Assembly: GCA_963921425.1 (NCBI GenBank)
Contig: OY992833.1
Location: 5,491,228 to 5,555,227, forward strand
Length of the DNA stretch: 64,000 nt
Reading direction: 5' to 3'
From: Dryas octopetala
Lineage: Eukaryota > Streptophyta > Magnoliopsida > Rosales > Rosaceae
Shown here piece after piece: positions 10,535-20,700 of the stretch. The translations under genes were made by a program, and so were the position numbers. The number at the start of each line of letters is the position of its first letter. Within the stretch, counting starts at the first letter, position 1. The notes below the pieces were generated by a model. It had not been told where the DNA came from. It searched no databases and saw only the letters and a list, made by a program, of their open reading frames with translations.

Positions 10535-12866
10535 ATGTCTGCCATTCCCATTTCTCAGAGTCGAGCAGTCTTTGCAAAAACATTGTTCAGCCCCATCCTC
10601 AACTCCAACGGTCAACTTGGTCCTTCTCTCAGGTGCCCTATTCAAAACTTTACTTTCGTCTCTTTTCTACATTTTCTCACTAGCCAAAGACAAATATTAC
10701 TTCATTATATTGCTTGTTTTTGACTACTCTTCAAAACCCAGGTGCCATTCTTCTCAGAAAACCTGGAACCATGATGAGGATGAAGAACGACAGAACAATG
10801 CTCAAAAACCCAAATCTTCATCCACACCAAAAACCAAAAGGGCTAAAGATATGGCGAGGCTTATCAACTCCATGCCATGGTTGAGTGAGCTCGAGTCTTC
10901 TCTCTCTACACTCGCTCCATCTCTGACCAAGACCACTGTGTTCCAAACCCTCCACCTCATCAAAACCCCTAACAAAGCCTTTGAATTCTTTAAGTGGGTG
11001 CAGGTAATGGGTTTCTCTCACACTGACCAATCTTACTTCTTGATGCTTGAAATCTTGGGTCGTGCCCGAAATCTCAATGCGGCACGAAATTTCTTGTTTT
11101 CGATTGAGAAAAAGTCTAATGGGACAGTTAAGCTTGAAGACCGCTTCTTTAATAGCTTAATGAGGAACTATGCTCGAGCTGGGCTGTTCCAAGAGTCTAT
11201 AAAGCTTTTTACGACAATGAAATCGAATGGTATATCGCCTTCTGTTGTTACATTCAATAGTCTTTTGTCAATTTTGCTTAAAAAGGGTCGGACTGGTATG
11301 GCTAAGGATGTGTATGATGAAATGCTTAGCATGTATGGAGTTACACCGAATACGTATACATTTAATGTTTTGATTAGAGGGTTTTGTATGAACTCCATGG
11401 TGGATGAAGGTTTTCGCATTTTCAAAGAAATGTCGCGTTTTAAATGTGACCCGGATGTCATTACCTATAATACTCTAGTTGATGGGTTGTGTAGAGTAGG
11501 GAAGGTTGATATTGCCCGTAATGTGGTGAAGGGTATGAGTAAGAGAAGTGTGGACTTGAATCCAAATATTGTTACTTATACGACCTTGATTAGAGGGTAT
11601 TGTATGAAACGAGAGATTGATGAAGCTTTATGTGTTTTGGAGGAGATGACTAGTCGAGGGTTGAAACCTAATGGAATTACTTACAATACTCTAATTAAGG
11701 GGCTTTGTGAAGTGCAGAAGCTAGATAAGATAAAAGAGATTTTGGTGGGAACAATGAGCGGTGAAGGATTTACTCCTGATACGTGTACATTCAACACATT
11801 GATGCATTCACACTGCAATGCAGGAAAAGTAGATGAAGCATTGAAGGTTTTTGCGAAGATGTTAGAGTTAAGGGTCACCCCAGATTCAGCTACATATAGT
11901 GTTTTGATACGGAATTTGTGTCAACGAGGGGATTACAGTAGAGCAGAGGAGTTGTTAGATGAGCTATCAAAGAAAGAAATTTTATCAGGTGATGATGGGT
12001 GTAAGCCTCTTGTTGCCTCTTATAAACCTATCTTCGAGTATTTATGTAGTAATGGGAAAACTAAGAAGGCCGAGGAAGTGTTTAGGCAGCTAATGAAAAG
12101 AGGAACACAAGACCCTCCATCCTTCAAGACTTTGATCATGGGTCACTGTAGGGAAGGTACATTTGAAGCTGGGTATGAACTCTTAGTCTTGATGCTTAGA
12201 AGGGATTTTGTGCCTGATGTCGAGATTTATGAATCCTTGATTGATGGCCTCTTGCAGAAGGGTAAGCCCCTTCTTGCCCAACGGACTATAGAGAAGATGC
12301 TGAAGAGCTCTCATCTCCCCAAAACACCTACTTTCCATTCTGTACTTGCAGAACTTTTAGAAAAGCATTGTGCCCGTGAATCTGCCAGTTTTGTTACTTT
12401 AATGTTGGAGAGAAAAATTAGACAAAATATTAGTCTCTCAACACATCTGGTAAGGCTACTTTTCAGTAGTGGATTGCGAGATAAAGCATTTGAGATTGTA
12501 GGAATGCTCCATGAGAATGGATACTCAATTAAAATGGAAGAGCTGGTTGGTTTCCTTTGCCAGAGCAGAAAGTTGTTAGAGGCATGTGAAATGTTGCAAT
12601 TTAGTCTACAGAAGCATCAAATGGTCGATATTCATATTTTTAACCAAGTTATAGTAGGGCTTTGTAATATCAATAAACTTTCAGAAGCATTTGGCCTCTG
12701 CTATGAACTGGTTGAGAATGGAGCCTATCAGAAATTGGCCTGCTTGGATTATCTAAAATCTGCCCTAGAGGTTGCAGGAAGATCAGTTGAAGCTGAGTTT
12801 TTATCTAAAAGGATGCCAAGACAGCAGCTGCTGGACAAATCTGGAAAGTCAAGACCTCAACTGTAA
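10535..12866 (+). CDS. P-class pentatricopeptide repeat protein, At1g02060 orthologue
   Basis: Predicted coding sequence is 10535-10632 joined to 10742-12866, 740 residues. The 109-nt intron (10633-10741) has GT-AG ends (CTCAG|GTGCCC and CCCAG|GTGCCA), and splicing gives a codon-perfect join. The spliced start MSAIPISQSRAVFAKTLF is rich in Ser, Arg and hydroxylated residues like an organelle transit peptide; without splicing the ATG at 10535 stops at 10723. From about residue 135 on, PPR units follow one another (VVTFNSLLSILLKKG, NTYTFNVLIRGFC, DVITYNTLVDGLCRVGKV, NIVTYTTLIRGYCM), roughly a dozen or more. There is no E, DYW or SMR domain, so it is P-class: sequence-specific organellar RNA binding, not editing. 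Wording closely matches my memory of Arabidopsis At1g02060, annotated as chloroplastic and about 710 residues. Reading frame is intact. An unspliced frame from 10425 also stays open and would give 813 residues with another N-terminus. Confidence 0.93.
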
Positions 12867-13395
12867 GTCTTTTGTGTACTTATCACCCACTCCAATTTGA
12901 GAGAGAGAAAGAGAGAGCTCTGTACTGGAGGCACATGAATCGTTCTAAGTCTTCTAATTCTTATGTGCTTTTTTGTCCATGAAAAATAAGCCTTGTGTCG
13001 ATGTAGTTACTCATACAAGAATTCATAACTCAAAATTATTTAATTCCTGTTTACCAGTTAGGAGCCTAGAAGAACACCAGAATAGGTTTGAGAACCATGT
13101 GTGGAATGTCATGTTCCAAACTCAGGACTCTGCGTTGTGACTCTTTAGGCAGGTTTAAACTTAGTTTTTGTGGATGTAATGCCTTCGCGCATATTGCTTT
13201 GAGTTTTGATCAATAAAAAGTATCTTTCTTTTCAAAAAAATAAAAAATGCCTTCCAAAAAAAAATTCCAAGGATCTGAAGTGATTTGGTGGACCTCTCTA
13301 TATGGTGAAACAATTTCCAAGGATCTGAAGTGTTTGTATAATAGTGCATAATGTTTGTTGAAAAAATTATATTAAAAATTTGTATCACTTTGTGT
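12867..13395 (+). other. 3' region of the PPR gene and spacer
   Basis: No gene is visible. A GA-rich tract lies at 12899-12919 and AATAAAAAGTAT-like polyadenylation context at about 13211. A 16-bp direct repeat (TTCCAAGGATCTGAAG) occurs at about 13265 and 13315. The stretch ends at a possible acceptor of the helicase fragment. Confidence 0.35.
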
Positions 13396-13802
13396 AGGTG
13401 CATATAGGAATGGCAAGGATGAAATTGAAGAGCCTTTTGATGAAACTGAATATTATGCATGGAATGAGTTGAGACTCCATCTGATTATGAAATCAATATA
13501 CTGGCTTGGGTTCAAGGAACCAACGCCAATACAAAAAGCTTGTATACCTGCTGCTGCTCACCAAGGGAAGGTTGGTTAAGGTTATTTGTATTAGGTCTTG
13601 GATAGGTGATGATTCTATCAGGCCTGATGGTCATTGGGAAGACGCTAGCTTTTGGTTTGACCATTTTGCAACGCTTGTTAGAAGAGAGAAATCTGTGAAG
13701 ATGTATGAAGAAAAGGGTGAGGTGAGGAAGCAGAAAAGTATGCTCCGAAAGGACATTTACGAGGCCTTATTATTACTCCCACAAGAGAACTTTCAATTCA
13801 GG
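13396..13802 (+). pseudogene. DEAD-box RNA helicase fragment, RH13-type
   Basis: One frame gives [20 protein letters not shown] and then [20 protein letters not shown], the Q-motif region of plant RH13 (DDX24/Mak5-like, nucleolar ribosome biogenesis) as I remember it. A 50-60-nt intron-like gap (GK|GTTGGT ... CTATCAG|G) follows, then VIGKTLAFG and TILQRLLEER in shifted frames. The family reads VIGAAETGSGKTLAFG here, so about six codons covering the Walker A core are missing. A remnant of the PTREL-region exon ends near 13802 at a possible donor. DEAD box, motif III and the C-terminal helicase domain are absent. The 5' edge looks like an acceptor (TGTGTAG|GTGC). Intron-like gaps point to a genomic duplicate rather than a retrocopy. 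It cannot make a helicase. Confidence 0.8.
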
Positions 13803-14724
13803 TTATATAATCACATTGTTATTTTCTTATTTTTATGTAATTCTCATTTACATGAGTGCATGGGATGACATTCAAAGGACTAATAGTTAACAGCACAGAG
13901 AGAGTAAGAGAGATTGAGGGCTGTTACACCAATTGGAGAATTATATCCCCTGAGACTTCAAAAACCATAACAAAACGATCACTAATTGAGAGAGGAATTG
14001 AGAGACAAATAAAATTGAGGGCGAGAGAGATTATTAACTGCTATCCGGTGAATAATTCAACTTATGGTGGTGCTGATGGTAGATGCGAAGAGTCTTTGGC
14101 CTTGGAGAGACAAAAGGAGAGAAGTAAATGGGGGGAAAAAGAAAACTATAACAAAAAATTATGATTTATAAGACTTTCAAAGTTTCAATCCATAAATATA
14201 AACCTTAAAAATAATGAACAACATTAACATACATTTCATCAAACACATCATGTTCAATAATAATAGTGAAGCAGACAACAATAAATCTGGTTAAGTACCC
14301 TATAGGAAGAACATAAAACACAAACAAAAGTGTATAATTGTTTTCAGCATAGATAGGCAATGGATAATTTGATTATTTATATAGGTAATATCATCAATAC
14401 AAGAGGGCTAAGTTTTAATTTCCAATGTTTTAACTCTTTCTACTACATATTTGCTTCTTTGTTTCTGGAACAACTTTCCCTCCAAATAACCAACCCTCTG
14501 CAAAAACAAAACTACACATCTTCTCAGCTCTTTTGTGCTCCTTCACGATGTGTCATTTTCACTCTGCAATCTTCATGACAAATTGGTTGGTCGTTCAAAG
14601 AATCTTCATTATTCAGTTCACCTTTACATCATCAGCCATCACAGTTAAGTCATTCTATATACATTTGAGGGTCATAAGGGAGCTTCCGCTGGGCTTCAAT
14701 TTCCCACCTTGGAACCAACCACGT
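13803..14724. other. Spacer between helicase fragment and APO4-type gene
   Basis: I recognise no gene. A 102-codon open frame at 13856-14164 has no family resemblance and is probably chance. The part from about 14160 onward is the downstream flank of the minus-strand gene ending at 14725. Confidence 0.35.
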
Positions 14725-15907
14725 TTACATTTGATCTTTCGGATGACACAAACCTTGATTTACATGGGCAGTTAAACCCTGCAATTTCATCATACAATGA
14801 TACTTTGAGTGTGGAATGGCACCCGCCTGTGTGCATAGTTCTACTACTGCTGGAGCATGCCCATAAAATCCCCTACCTTCGTTCAAAAGCACTGGAGGAT
14901 CCTGAGGCCGCCGCCGCCATACAATCTTTGGAGGCACAAGATCATCTACTTTTGCCTTTCTCCAAAAGTGGGTTCCTTGCCAACTCTCATACTTAAAAAC
15001 TCCATAAAGCCTAGCCTTATGCCCAGATGGCCCAACATGAACTTCTGAACAATGTTGACAGACTTTTGCTGGATAAACCATCAACAACTTTTCCACACCA
15101 TTTCTAAGTATTTCCCACGCCCTCAAAGTTCCACTGGCAATCAGAATCAGGTCATCAGGTGACAAGGACTCAGCACCATCAATGCCAACAGAATCACTTT
15201 CCAAGTTCCAAGTTCCAGAAATTAGATTTTCATCATTTGCCCCTGCTTGCCAGCATAGCTCAACAACTGCAGGAACACGTTCAAAGTCAAACCTTTGATG
15301 GTGTTTAATAACATCCTGGAACATGTGCTTCAGGTGAAACGCCTCTACTGGAACAAGTACATCATTCAAACGACCAATTGTCCATTCATGAACCCGGTTC
15401 TTGCCACGATGTTTGTAACCACAACAAGTCTGAATTAAGTGGCCTTTCTCGCCTATATATACTTCTGGACAGAACCTGCAAAAGTAGGGATGAAAAAATT
15501 GGTCTTTTCGTTTGAGTCACAGAAATTATCCATTTAGAGCAGTAGGGAGAACGGAAGTTCCATAAGATTAACTCTAATTTGAAAATCATAGCCTGTCATA
15601 GAAAGTACATTGAATTAAAAAAAGCACACCTTGGTGGGTAGAGGACTTACTTGCAGGCCATAACCGGGATCACTTTGAGGAGGGTAGCGACGCCTTGAAT
15701 AAGCAACCTCAGGGAATTAAGGACCTCCTGGGCCACGGGTACCATGCCCTTCACTGGGTACTCCTTAACCCGGTTTTGGATTCTCTTCTGAATCATAGGC
15801 CTGAGCTCCCTTAAGTCCACCTTGTTTGAGCTGTAATGCCTTGAAAAGCTGTACATGATTTTGCAACTGGAACTGGAATTCTCGCACAATTTCTTCCACA
15901 GTGCCAT
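14725..15907 (-). CDS. APO4: APO protein 4-type organelle RNA-binding protein
   Basis: Two exons, 15907-15651 and 15475-14725, with a clean GT-AG intron (GCAA|GTAAGT and TTTTGCAG|GTTC), give 335 residues; Arabidopsis APO4 (At3g21740) is about 337. Start chosen at [10 protein letters not shown], as in the family. The first about 30 residues are basic and Ser-rich, fitting mitochondrial import. Two APO motifs follow: one around residues 85-125 with [19 protein letters not shown] and an HEW end, and one around 225-265 with [18 protein letters not shown]. The APO family binds RNA with zinc-coordinating Cys/His motifs and supports intron splicing and Fe-S complex build-up in plastids or mitochondria. 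In motif 2 the residue after GHKARL is Tyr where I remember Cys in family members. Otherwise the frame is intact and both exons are phase-consistent. The gene is most likely functional. Confidence 0.92.
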
Positions 15908-17000
15908 AATTTCCTTTTCTACCCAAAATTTTATCAAACATAAACTCAAATCAGCTCCACAAGGGGTAGACAAAAGCCAATGAGTCAAGTCCAGAAAACA
16001 TAACAACAAGTAACAAGGTCAAGATAAGTATAACATATTCAGAAATGATTTTAGAACAAAACAACTATCTGAACAACTATCTGATATTTTCATGATACTA
16101 TTACAATTCTACTTCAGTTCTATAGACAACAATAACCCATTTCCATGAACAACCAAGCTTATACAAAAATGCCTTTTAAGGGGGAAAAGAAAAGCAAACT
16201 ATAATCATTGAGTTTGTGTAATAACAAGCATTACAGACTAATATGTAAAATCAACCTAATCAAATCAGAAATAAATTAGATATAAATATGCAATCAATCA
16301 AACATAACCCAAAAGAAAAAGAAAAATTGAACCTATACAATAACAAGCACTATTCCACCATTCACATCTTTAGCTAGTTAGCTACAAAATTTAGTTTCTT
16401 TTCATTGGTTCAATATAACATACAAGCACCACTATGTGAACAAAAACAAAGAAATAAAAAACAAGAAGCATGTTTCAGTGATTTCAATCGAACCCAAATA
16501 CTCAATTTCATTTCAGAATACTCAAGTTTTGCAAAGAAAAACATACAGTACAAGCTCTAGCGCAAAGTAAAACATTTATTAATGAAAAACAAGAATATAT
16601 TAACACAAAAGGTGGAATTAAGGTGAAGAAAGAAGATATTACCTTCCTGAAAAGATTGAATGGAATCAAACAATTTTAAATGGTATTTCTTCCGATGGCA
16701 TGTTGACTACACCTGTACACCAAATCAACCTGCACACACAATCCCATTAACAAAACCAAATGAATCAACTCTAATTTGAAACCCATAATCCATTTAAAAC
16801 ATTAAATTGAAATCTGAAACCCATAAACCATTTAGAACAATAAATTGAAATCTGAAACCCAAAACAAACGAAAAAAAAAAAAACACAAAAAAAAAAAAAA
16901 AAAATAACCTTTTCGAATGAATGATTGAATGGGAGGTGCGAGCAGCTGAGATTATTGATTGAGAGAGTGGACTTGGGGTTTTGATGTTTGGGTTTAGGAT
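15908..17000 (-). promoter_or_regulatory. Upstream region of APO4 with probable non-coding leader exons
   Basis: On the minus strand plausible splice sites occur at about 16908 (CGAAAAG|GTTATT), 16731 (GTGTGTGCAG|GTTG) and 16641 (CAGGAAG|GTAATA), suggesting one or two untranslated exons before the coding exon. A poly-A/T tract lies at about 16868-16905. No other gene is visible here. Transcript evidence is needed for the exon calls. Confidence 0.35.
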
Positions 17001-17059
17001 TTGGGTTTGGATTTGGGATTTGGGTATGAGTTTAGGCCTTTCATTATGGTAAAACCTAT

Positions 17060-17290
17060 TTTTTGTGACTCAAAATTCATTTTGAATCATAAATAGTGCT
17101 GTGACCCATTTAAAATATGGCTATTATTAATTAAGTGAAGTTTAATTTATAATTTAAAATTTAAATAATTATAAAAATTATATCATTGATCTTATTTTAA
17201 TGAGATCTTTAAAATAAGGTCAATATTGAATATATTTAAAATTAGAAAATTTCATAAATTAAACAACATAAGCCTTATAACATCGGGACT
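17060..17290. repeat. AT-rich dispersed repeat, related to 620-710
   Basis: The reverse complement of 17160-17260 shares AAATATATTCAA, AAAGATCTCATT and ATGATATAATTTTTAT in the same order with 620-710. Termini were not resolved. Confidence 0.4.
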
Positions 17291-17310
17291 TCAATAATCA
17301 TAAACAACAA

Positions 17311-17398
17311 GAACAACGCGATGATTTAAAGAAAAAACAAGAACAACACGATGATTAAAAGAAAAAACAAGAACAACACATGATTTAAAGAAAAAACA
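17311..17398 (-). repeat. Tandem repeat, 30-bp unit, about three copies
   Basis: Units of the form GAACAACRCGATGATTTAAA plus GAAAAAACAA start at 17311, 17341 and 17371. They lie just downstream of the cysteine-rich ORF on the minus strand, in its probable 3'UTR. Confidence 0.8.
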
Positions 17399-17439
17399 CA
17401 ACAACTACATTCGACATGACAGAAAATGAAATGAACTTC

Positions 17440-17896
17440 TTATTCGGAGTCCGATGATGAAGAATTGCAACCCCCGTAATTATACCAATCTGAGATCTTA
17501 TGTTCGATTTCACACTCATCACATGGTTGAACCGAAGGGTTCTTACCGCAGGTGCATAGCACGGGTGGTTTGGGCTCTGGCAGGTGGTTCGGCTCTGGCA
17601 GGTGGTTCAACCTTTGGTAGAGAAGATTTGGGTGGTTGGCCAGATCCTTGAGCTCCAATCTCATGCAAAATTCACACATAAATATCATCCGAACACTTGC
17701 AGAATCTCCAGTTTGGTTCTTTTGCACGCTCCATCATTAAACAATAATCGCACAATGGTGCAGCACAGTTAGGGAGGCACTTACACAAGCTTTGATCGCA
17801 CTGTTGTTTGGAGCTCTCACCGGCGCCTTGCTTGGAGCTCTCACTAACGCCTTGCTTGGAGCTCTCACCGACACTTTGCTTGGAGGAGGAAGCCAT
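17440..17896 (-). CDS. Small cysteine-rich protein of unknown family, probably frameshifted
   Basis: ATG at 17896-17894 begins MASSSKQSVGESSKQG, with three ESSKQ repeats, then CDQSLCKCLPNCAAPLCDYC and RFCKC, ending at a stop near 17672. An overlapping frame continues with IFMCEFCMRLELKDL, a NHLPEPNHLPEPKPP repeat, CTCGKNPSVQPCDECE and a Ser-rich tail ending at 17440. The CxxC/CxC pairs spread over both frames suggest one zinc-binding-like protein of about 150 residues split by one indel. I do not recognise the family. A TATAAATA box lies about 50 nt upstream of the ATG, like the one before the neighbouring transposase. It may be an accessory ORF of the Harbinger element or an unrelated host gene. 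Confidence 0.5.
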
Positions 17897-17945
17897 TTCT
17901 AAACGATAGTTATGTGAATGTGCTGACCTTATAGTTAAACCTTGG

Positions 17946-17955
17946 TATTTATAAG
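17946..17955 (-). promoter_or_regulatory. TATA box upstream of the cysteine-rich ORF
   Basis: Minus-strand TTATAAATACC lies about 50 nt before the ATG at 17896. Nearly the same ATTATAAATACC stands about 65 nt before the transposase ATG at 19635. Confidence 0.5.
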
Positions 17956-18242
17956 GAAAAAACATGATAACTTGCCCATTGGATTCTCTTATGGATTTAC
18001 AAATACTCGAATCTCACATGTGAAGCAACAGTGTTGTGCATGAGATGGAGTGTGGAGTCAGTGTATAGTTTTGTCATTGGTTCAGTGAATTATTTTGCAA
18101 GTATGTGATGGTTGTGTCATGTCAAGCTAAGTTAAGAGAAATCAATGCCTTTATTTCATTTCACAAACTACAACCGACAAACACACTTAAACGTCTAACA
18201 CAAAGACAAGAAACAAACTTCAAAGATAAACCTAACATACAA

Positions 18243-19635
18243 TAATGAGAACAACATTGATGAACCATGATTTCGATTTCAATGTGTTGGGGCAAGTGGT
18301 GAGTTCCCCTCTCGAATCCAGATGTGCGCAATCAAATTGGTTTTTAGGGATTCGTTGACATTTCGGGCTCTAAGCAAAGTCCGACGAGCATTCATCTCAG
18401 GCAATGATGATGGAGCGGCACTGGTCGGGCATGGTTCTAAACCTTTGTATTCAGCTTCTGCCCTTCTAGTGCTCACTTTTGGGTCTATTGGGTCATCCGT
18501 ACAGTCATCCTCAGAGTGTTCATCATCCACGATCATATTGTGCAATATTATGCACGTCTTCATGATATACCCAAGCTCAATCGAACGCCAAAAATGAGCA
18601 GGTTGTTTTATAATTTGTCACCGGGCTTTTAGAATCTCAAACGCCATTTCCACATCCTTCTTGTATCCCTCTTGTCGAGCGGCAAACAACTTGTGGTGGG
18701 CAAGAACGGGACTGTGCAATGGAGTAATAAGAGTTGACCATTGAGGGTAGATCTCATATGCAAGATAGTATGGAATGTTGTAGTCTATCCCATTCACAGT
18801 GAATTTCACCGTGTGGTTCCGGCTGTAAATCATATCATCAAAGATATGTGAACAGTCCAGCACATTAATATCATTATTCGACCTAAGTATACCAAAATTT
18901 GCATGCCATATTCACATGTCGTACCTGGCAACGGCTTCAAGGATAACTGTTGGGACACGATAATGGCCACAATAAACAGCTTGCTCAGCCATTGGGTAAT
19001 TTTGCCATACCCAATGCATGCAATTAATCCAAGCTACCAATCATACCTGAAAATCCTCTTCGGCTCCCCTTTTGCAAAAATTTTCTCAAATCGGTCGGAT
19101 TAGGCCTCCGAAGATACTGTGGTCCGAAGACGTCAATGATGGCTTTCACGAACTTCATGAATGACTGTGGTATAGTGGTTTGGCTAATAGTTATTGACTC
19201 TGAGACCAAATCATACGGAATGTCATATGTCATCACTTGTAGTGCCGCAGTCACCTTTTGGTGAGGTGGGCAACCCACTCTACCAAAGGCGTCAACTCTT
19301 GGACGAAAATACTCATCTTGGAGGCAAACCGCTTCAAGAATTCTATTGAATAGCGGTTGGTGCATGCGGTATCGCCTACAGAAAGTCACGGTGTCCTCGA
19401 TTGGCAAGTGGATGAAGTAGTTGTCCATGAGACGTTCGTGGGTGGCTTCTCGATTCCGGTGTGTGTACCGGCAACTTGAAGACGTACCGCCATGCCTTGG
19501 ACGTCTGGCAACGACAGTATGACCCATTGACATGAACAACTGCCTCACCTTCTCCCTTCCATCCTCTTCCCTATCTTATTCAACATCAGAGTTCGAAGAT
19601 GAGGATGAGGATGAATACACGTACAAAGGATTCAT
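18243..19635 (-). pseudogene. PIF/Harbinger transposase (DDE_Tnp_4), degenerate
   Basis: The minus strand from ATG 19635 gives MNPLYVYSSSSSSSNSDVE, an in-frame stop, then the N-terminal and helix-turn-helix part (FNRILEAVCLQDEYFRPR, GCPPHQKVTAALQVMTYDIP, SGMIGSLD). The nuclease core is broken into frames: CMHWVWQNYP just after the first catalytic Asp needs a frame change, ILRSNNDINVLDCSH precedes the second Asp region (HIFDDMIYSRN), and NGIDYNIPYYLAYEIYP and CIILHNMIVDDEHSEDD complete the family pattern. The family cuts and pastes at TWA-like 3-bp targets with help from the Myb-like partner. At least one stop and several frameshifts make this copy inactive. A TATAAATA box is present at about 19697-19708. 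Confidence 0.85.
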
Positions 19636-19696
19636 CTTAGTGTTTATGGAATGCGAAATGATCTTGAAAAGAGATTGAGTGTAACATGGTAAATAT

Positions 19697-19708
19697 AGTG
19701 GTATTTAT
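19697..19708 (-). promoter_or_regulatory. TATA box upstream of Harbinger transposase
   Basis: Minus-strand ATTATAAATACCAC lies about 65 nt before the transposase ATG at 19635 and closely matches the box before the cysteine-rich ORF. Confidence 0.45.
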
Positions 19709-19930
19709 AATGAAACCACATGCATTTGAGATAAGGATTGAATGGTCCACATTCATTTGCTTTATGATGGTGTAGTCATTTCATGCACTTTGATTGAGTA
19801 GTCATGTTCAACAGTAATGGTAGCATGCATCAGTTTTATCTACTGTAGAGCATGCATGCATTCATTGGAGTTGTACCATAATAAGTGGGAATCCAATGTT
19901 GGGTGGAAATGTAATCAAGATTAAGAATAC

Positions 19931-20056
19931 AATTAAAGAGCAAACATGACTTAAAACAAAATTAACATTCATAATAAAAAAATATAATTAAAGAGCAAAC
20001 ATGACTTAAAACAATATTAACATTCAAAATAAAAAACACAATTAAAGAGCAAACAT
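19931..20056 (-). repeat. Tandem repeat, about 55-bp unit, 2.3 copies
   Basis: AATTAAAGAGCAAACATGAC starts units at 19931, 19986 and (partial) 20040. It lies between the Myb-like ORF and the transposase. Confidence 0.8.
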
Positions 20057-20664
20057 AATATAATGTCTCATTCTAATTGTTAGGCGGGTACCCCTGGTTT
20101 GACTGATTGGGGTTGGAAAGATCTGGGTAGTATCTAGATAGAGTGTACTCCGAGCTGTGGTTAGCATGCATTTGCCTCTTTGCAATGACTTCAGCCATCT
20201 TTTGCTTCCAATATATATGTTGCCCCTCATTCATCTTGGAGAGGTCTTGGCTCATAATATTTTGTTCTTCCCATTCTAGCTATTCCCGATCCTCACCCTC
20301 TCTCTTGCTTCCTTTGCGAATGTTCCTTTCACTCCTTGCACGCTCCTTGTCAAGTCTCGTTTGTATGAAAATCCTTGAATTTTCATTATAATGATCAACT
20401 GCCTCAACTATGAGTTTAAACGGGCTCAGCTGCCTTGGCTCGTTTTGCATGGTTTCTCCCTGGTGTCCTTGGCCGCGATGGACCTATTGGTTGGAATGAT
20501 GATGGGTTTTCGTCCTCGCTAAGGGATATGACTGGATCAGCATTGTCATCCTCAAGATCATCATCGGTGGGAGTGTCGGCATCGTCAATGGCGGAGGTAT
20601 CTGGATCACTAAACCGAACAAGAGCATGAGCTGCAGCGTACTTTGACTCTCTACAACAATGCAC
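20042..20664 (-). pseudogene. Myb/NAM-associated-type second ORF of the Harbinger element, degenerate
   Basis: Minus-strand 20664-20416 gives an acidic stretch (DDADTPTDDDLEDDN) followed by RPRTPGRNHAKRAKAAE; 20255-20042 gives MSQDLSKMNEGQHIYWKQKM and a short tail. The layout of acidic linker, basic RPxGRK-like motif and a terminal MxxDLSKMxxxQ helix is that of the C-terminal part of the Myb-like DNA-binding partner of plant PIF/Harbinger transposases. The N-terminal SANT/Myb part was not found and the frame is interrupted between the two pieces. Confidence 0.6.
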
Positions 20665-20700
20665 TGTCTCTATGCAAACTTACAATGTAGTTTTCTCAAT

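Larger units (their letters stand above)
17281..20700 (-). mobile_element. Degenerate PIF/Harbinger element, three co-oriented ORFs
   Basis: The minus strand carries, in order, a Myb/NAM-associated-type ORF (20664-20042), a PIF/Harbinger transposase (19635-18243) and a small cysteine-rich ORF (17896-17440). PIF/Harbinger elements normally have the first two. Limits are approximate: no terminal inverted repeat or 3-bp target duplication was found, and the third ORF could be a neighbouring gene. Confidence 0.5.

Noticed and set aside
13856-14164. 102-codon frame after the helicase fragment
   Set aside because: No recognisable motif, no splice or promoter support.
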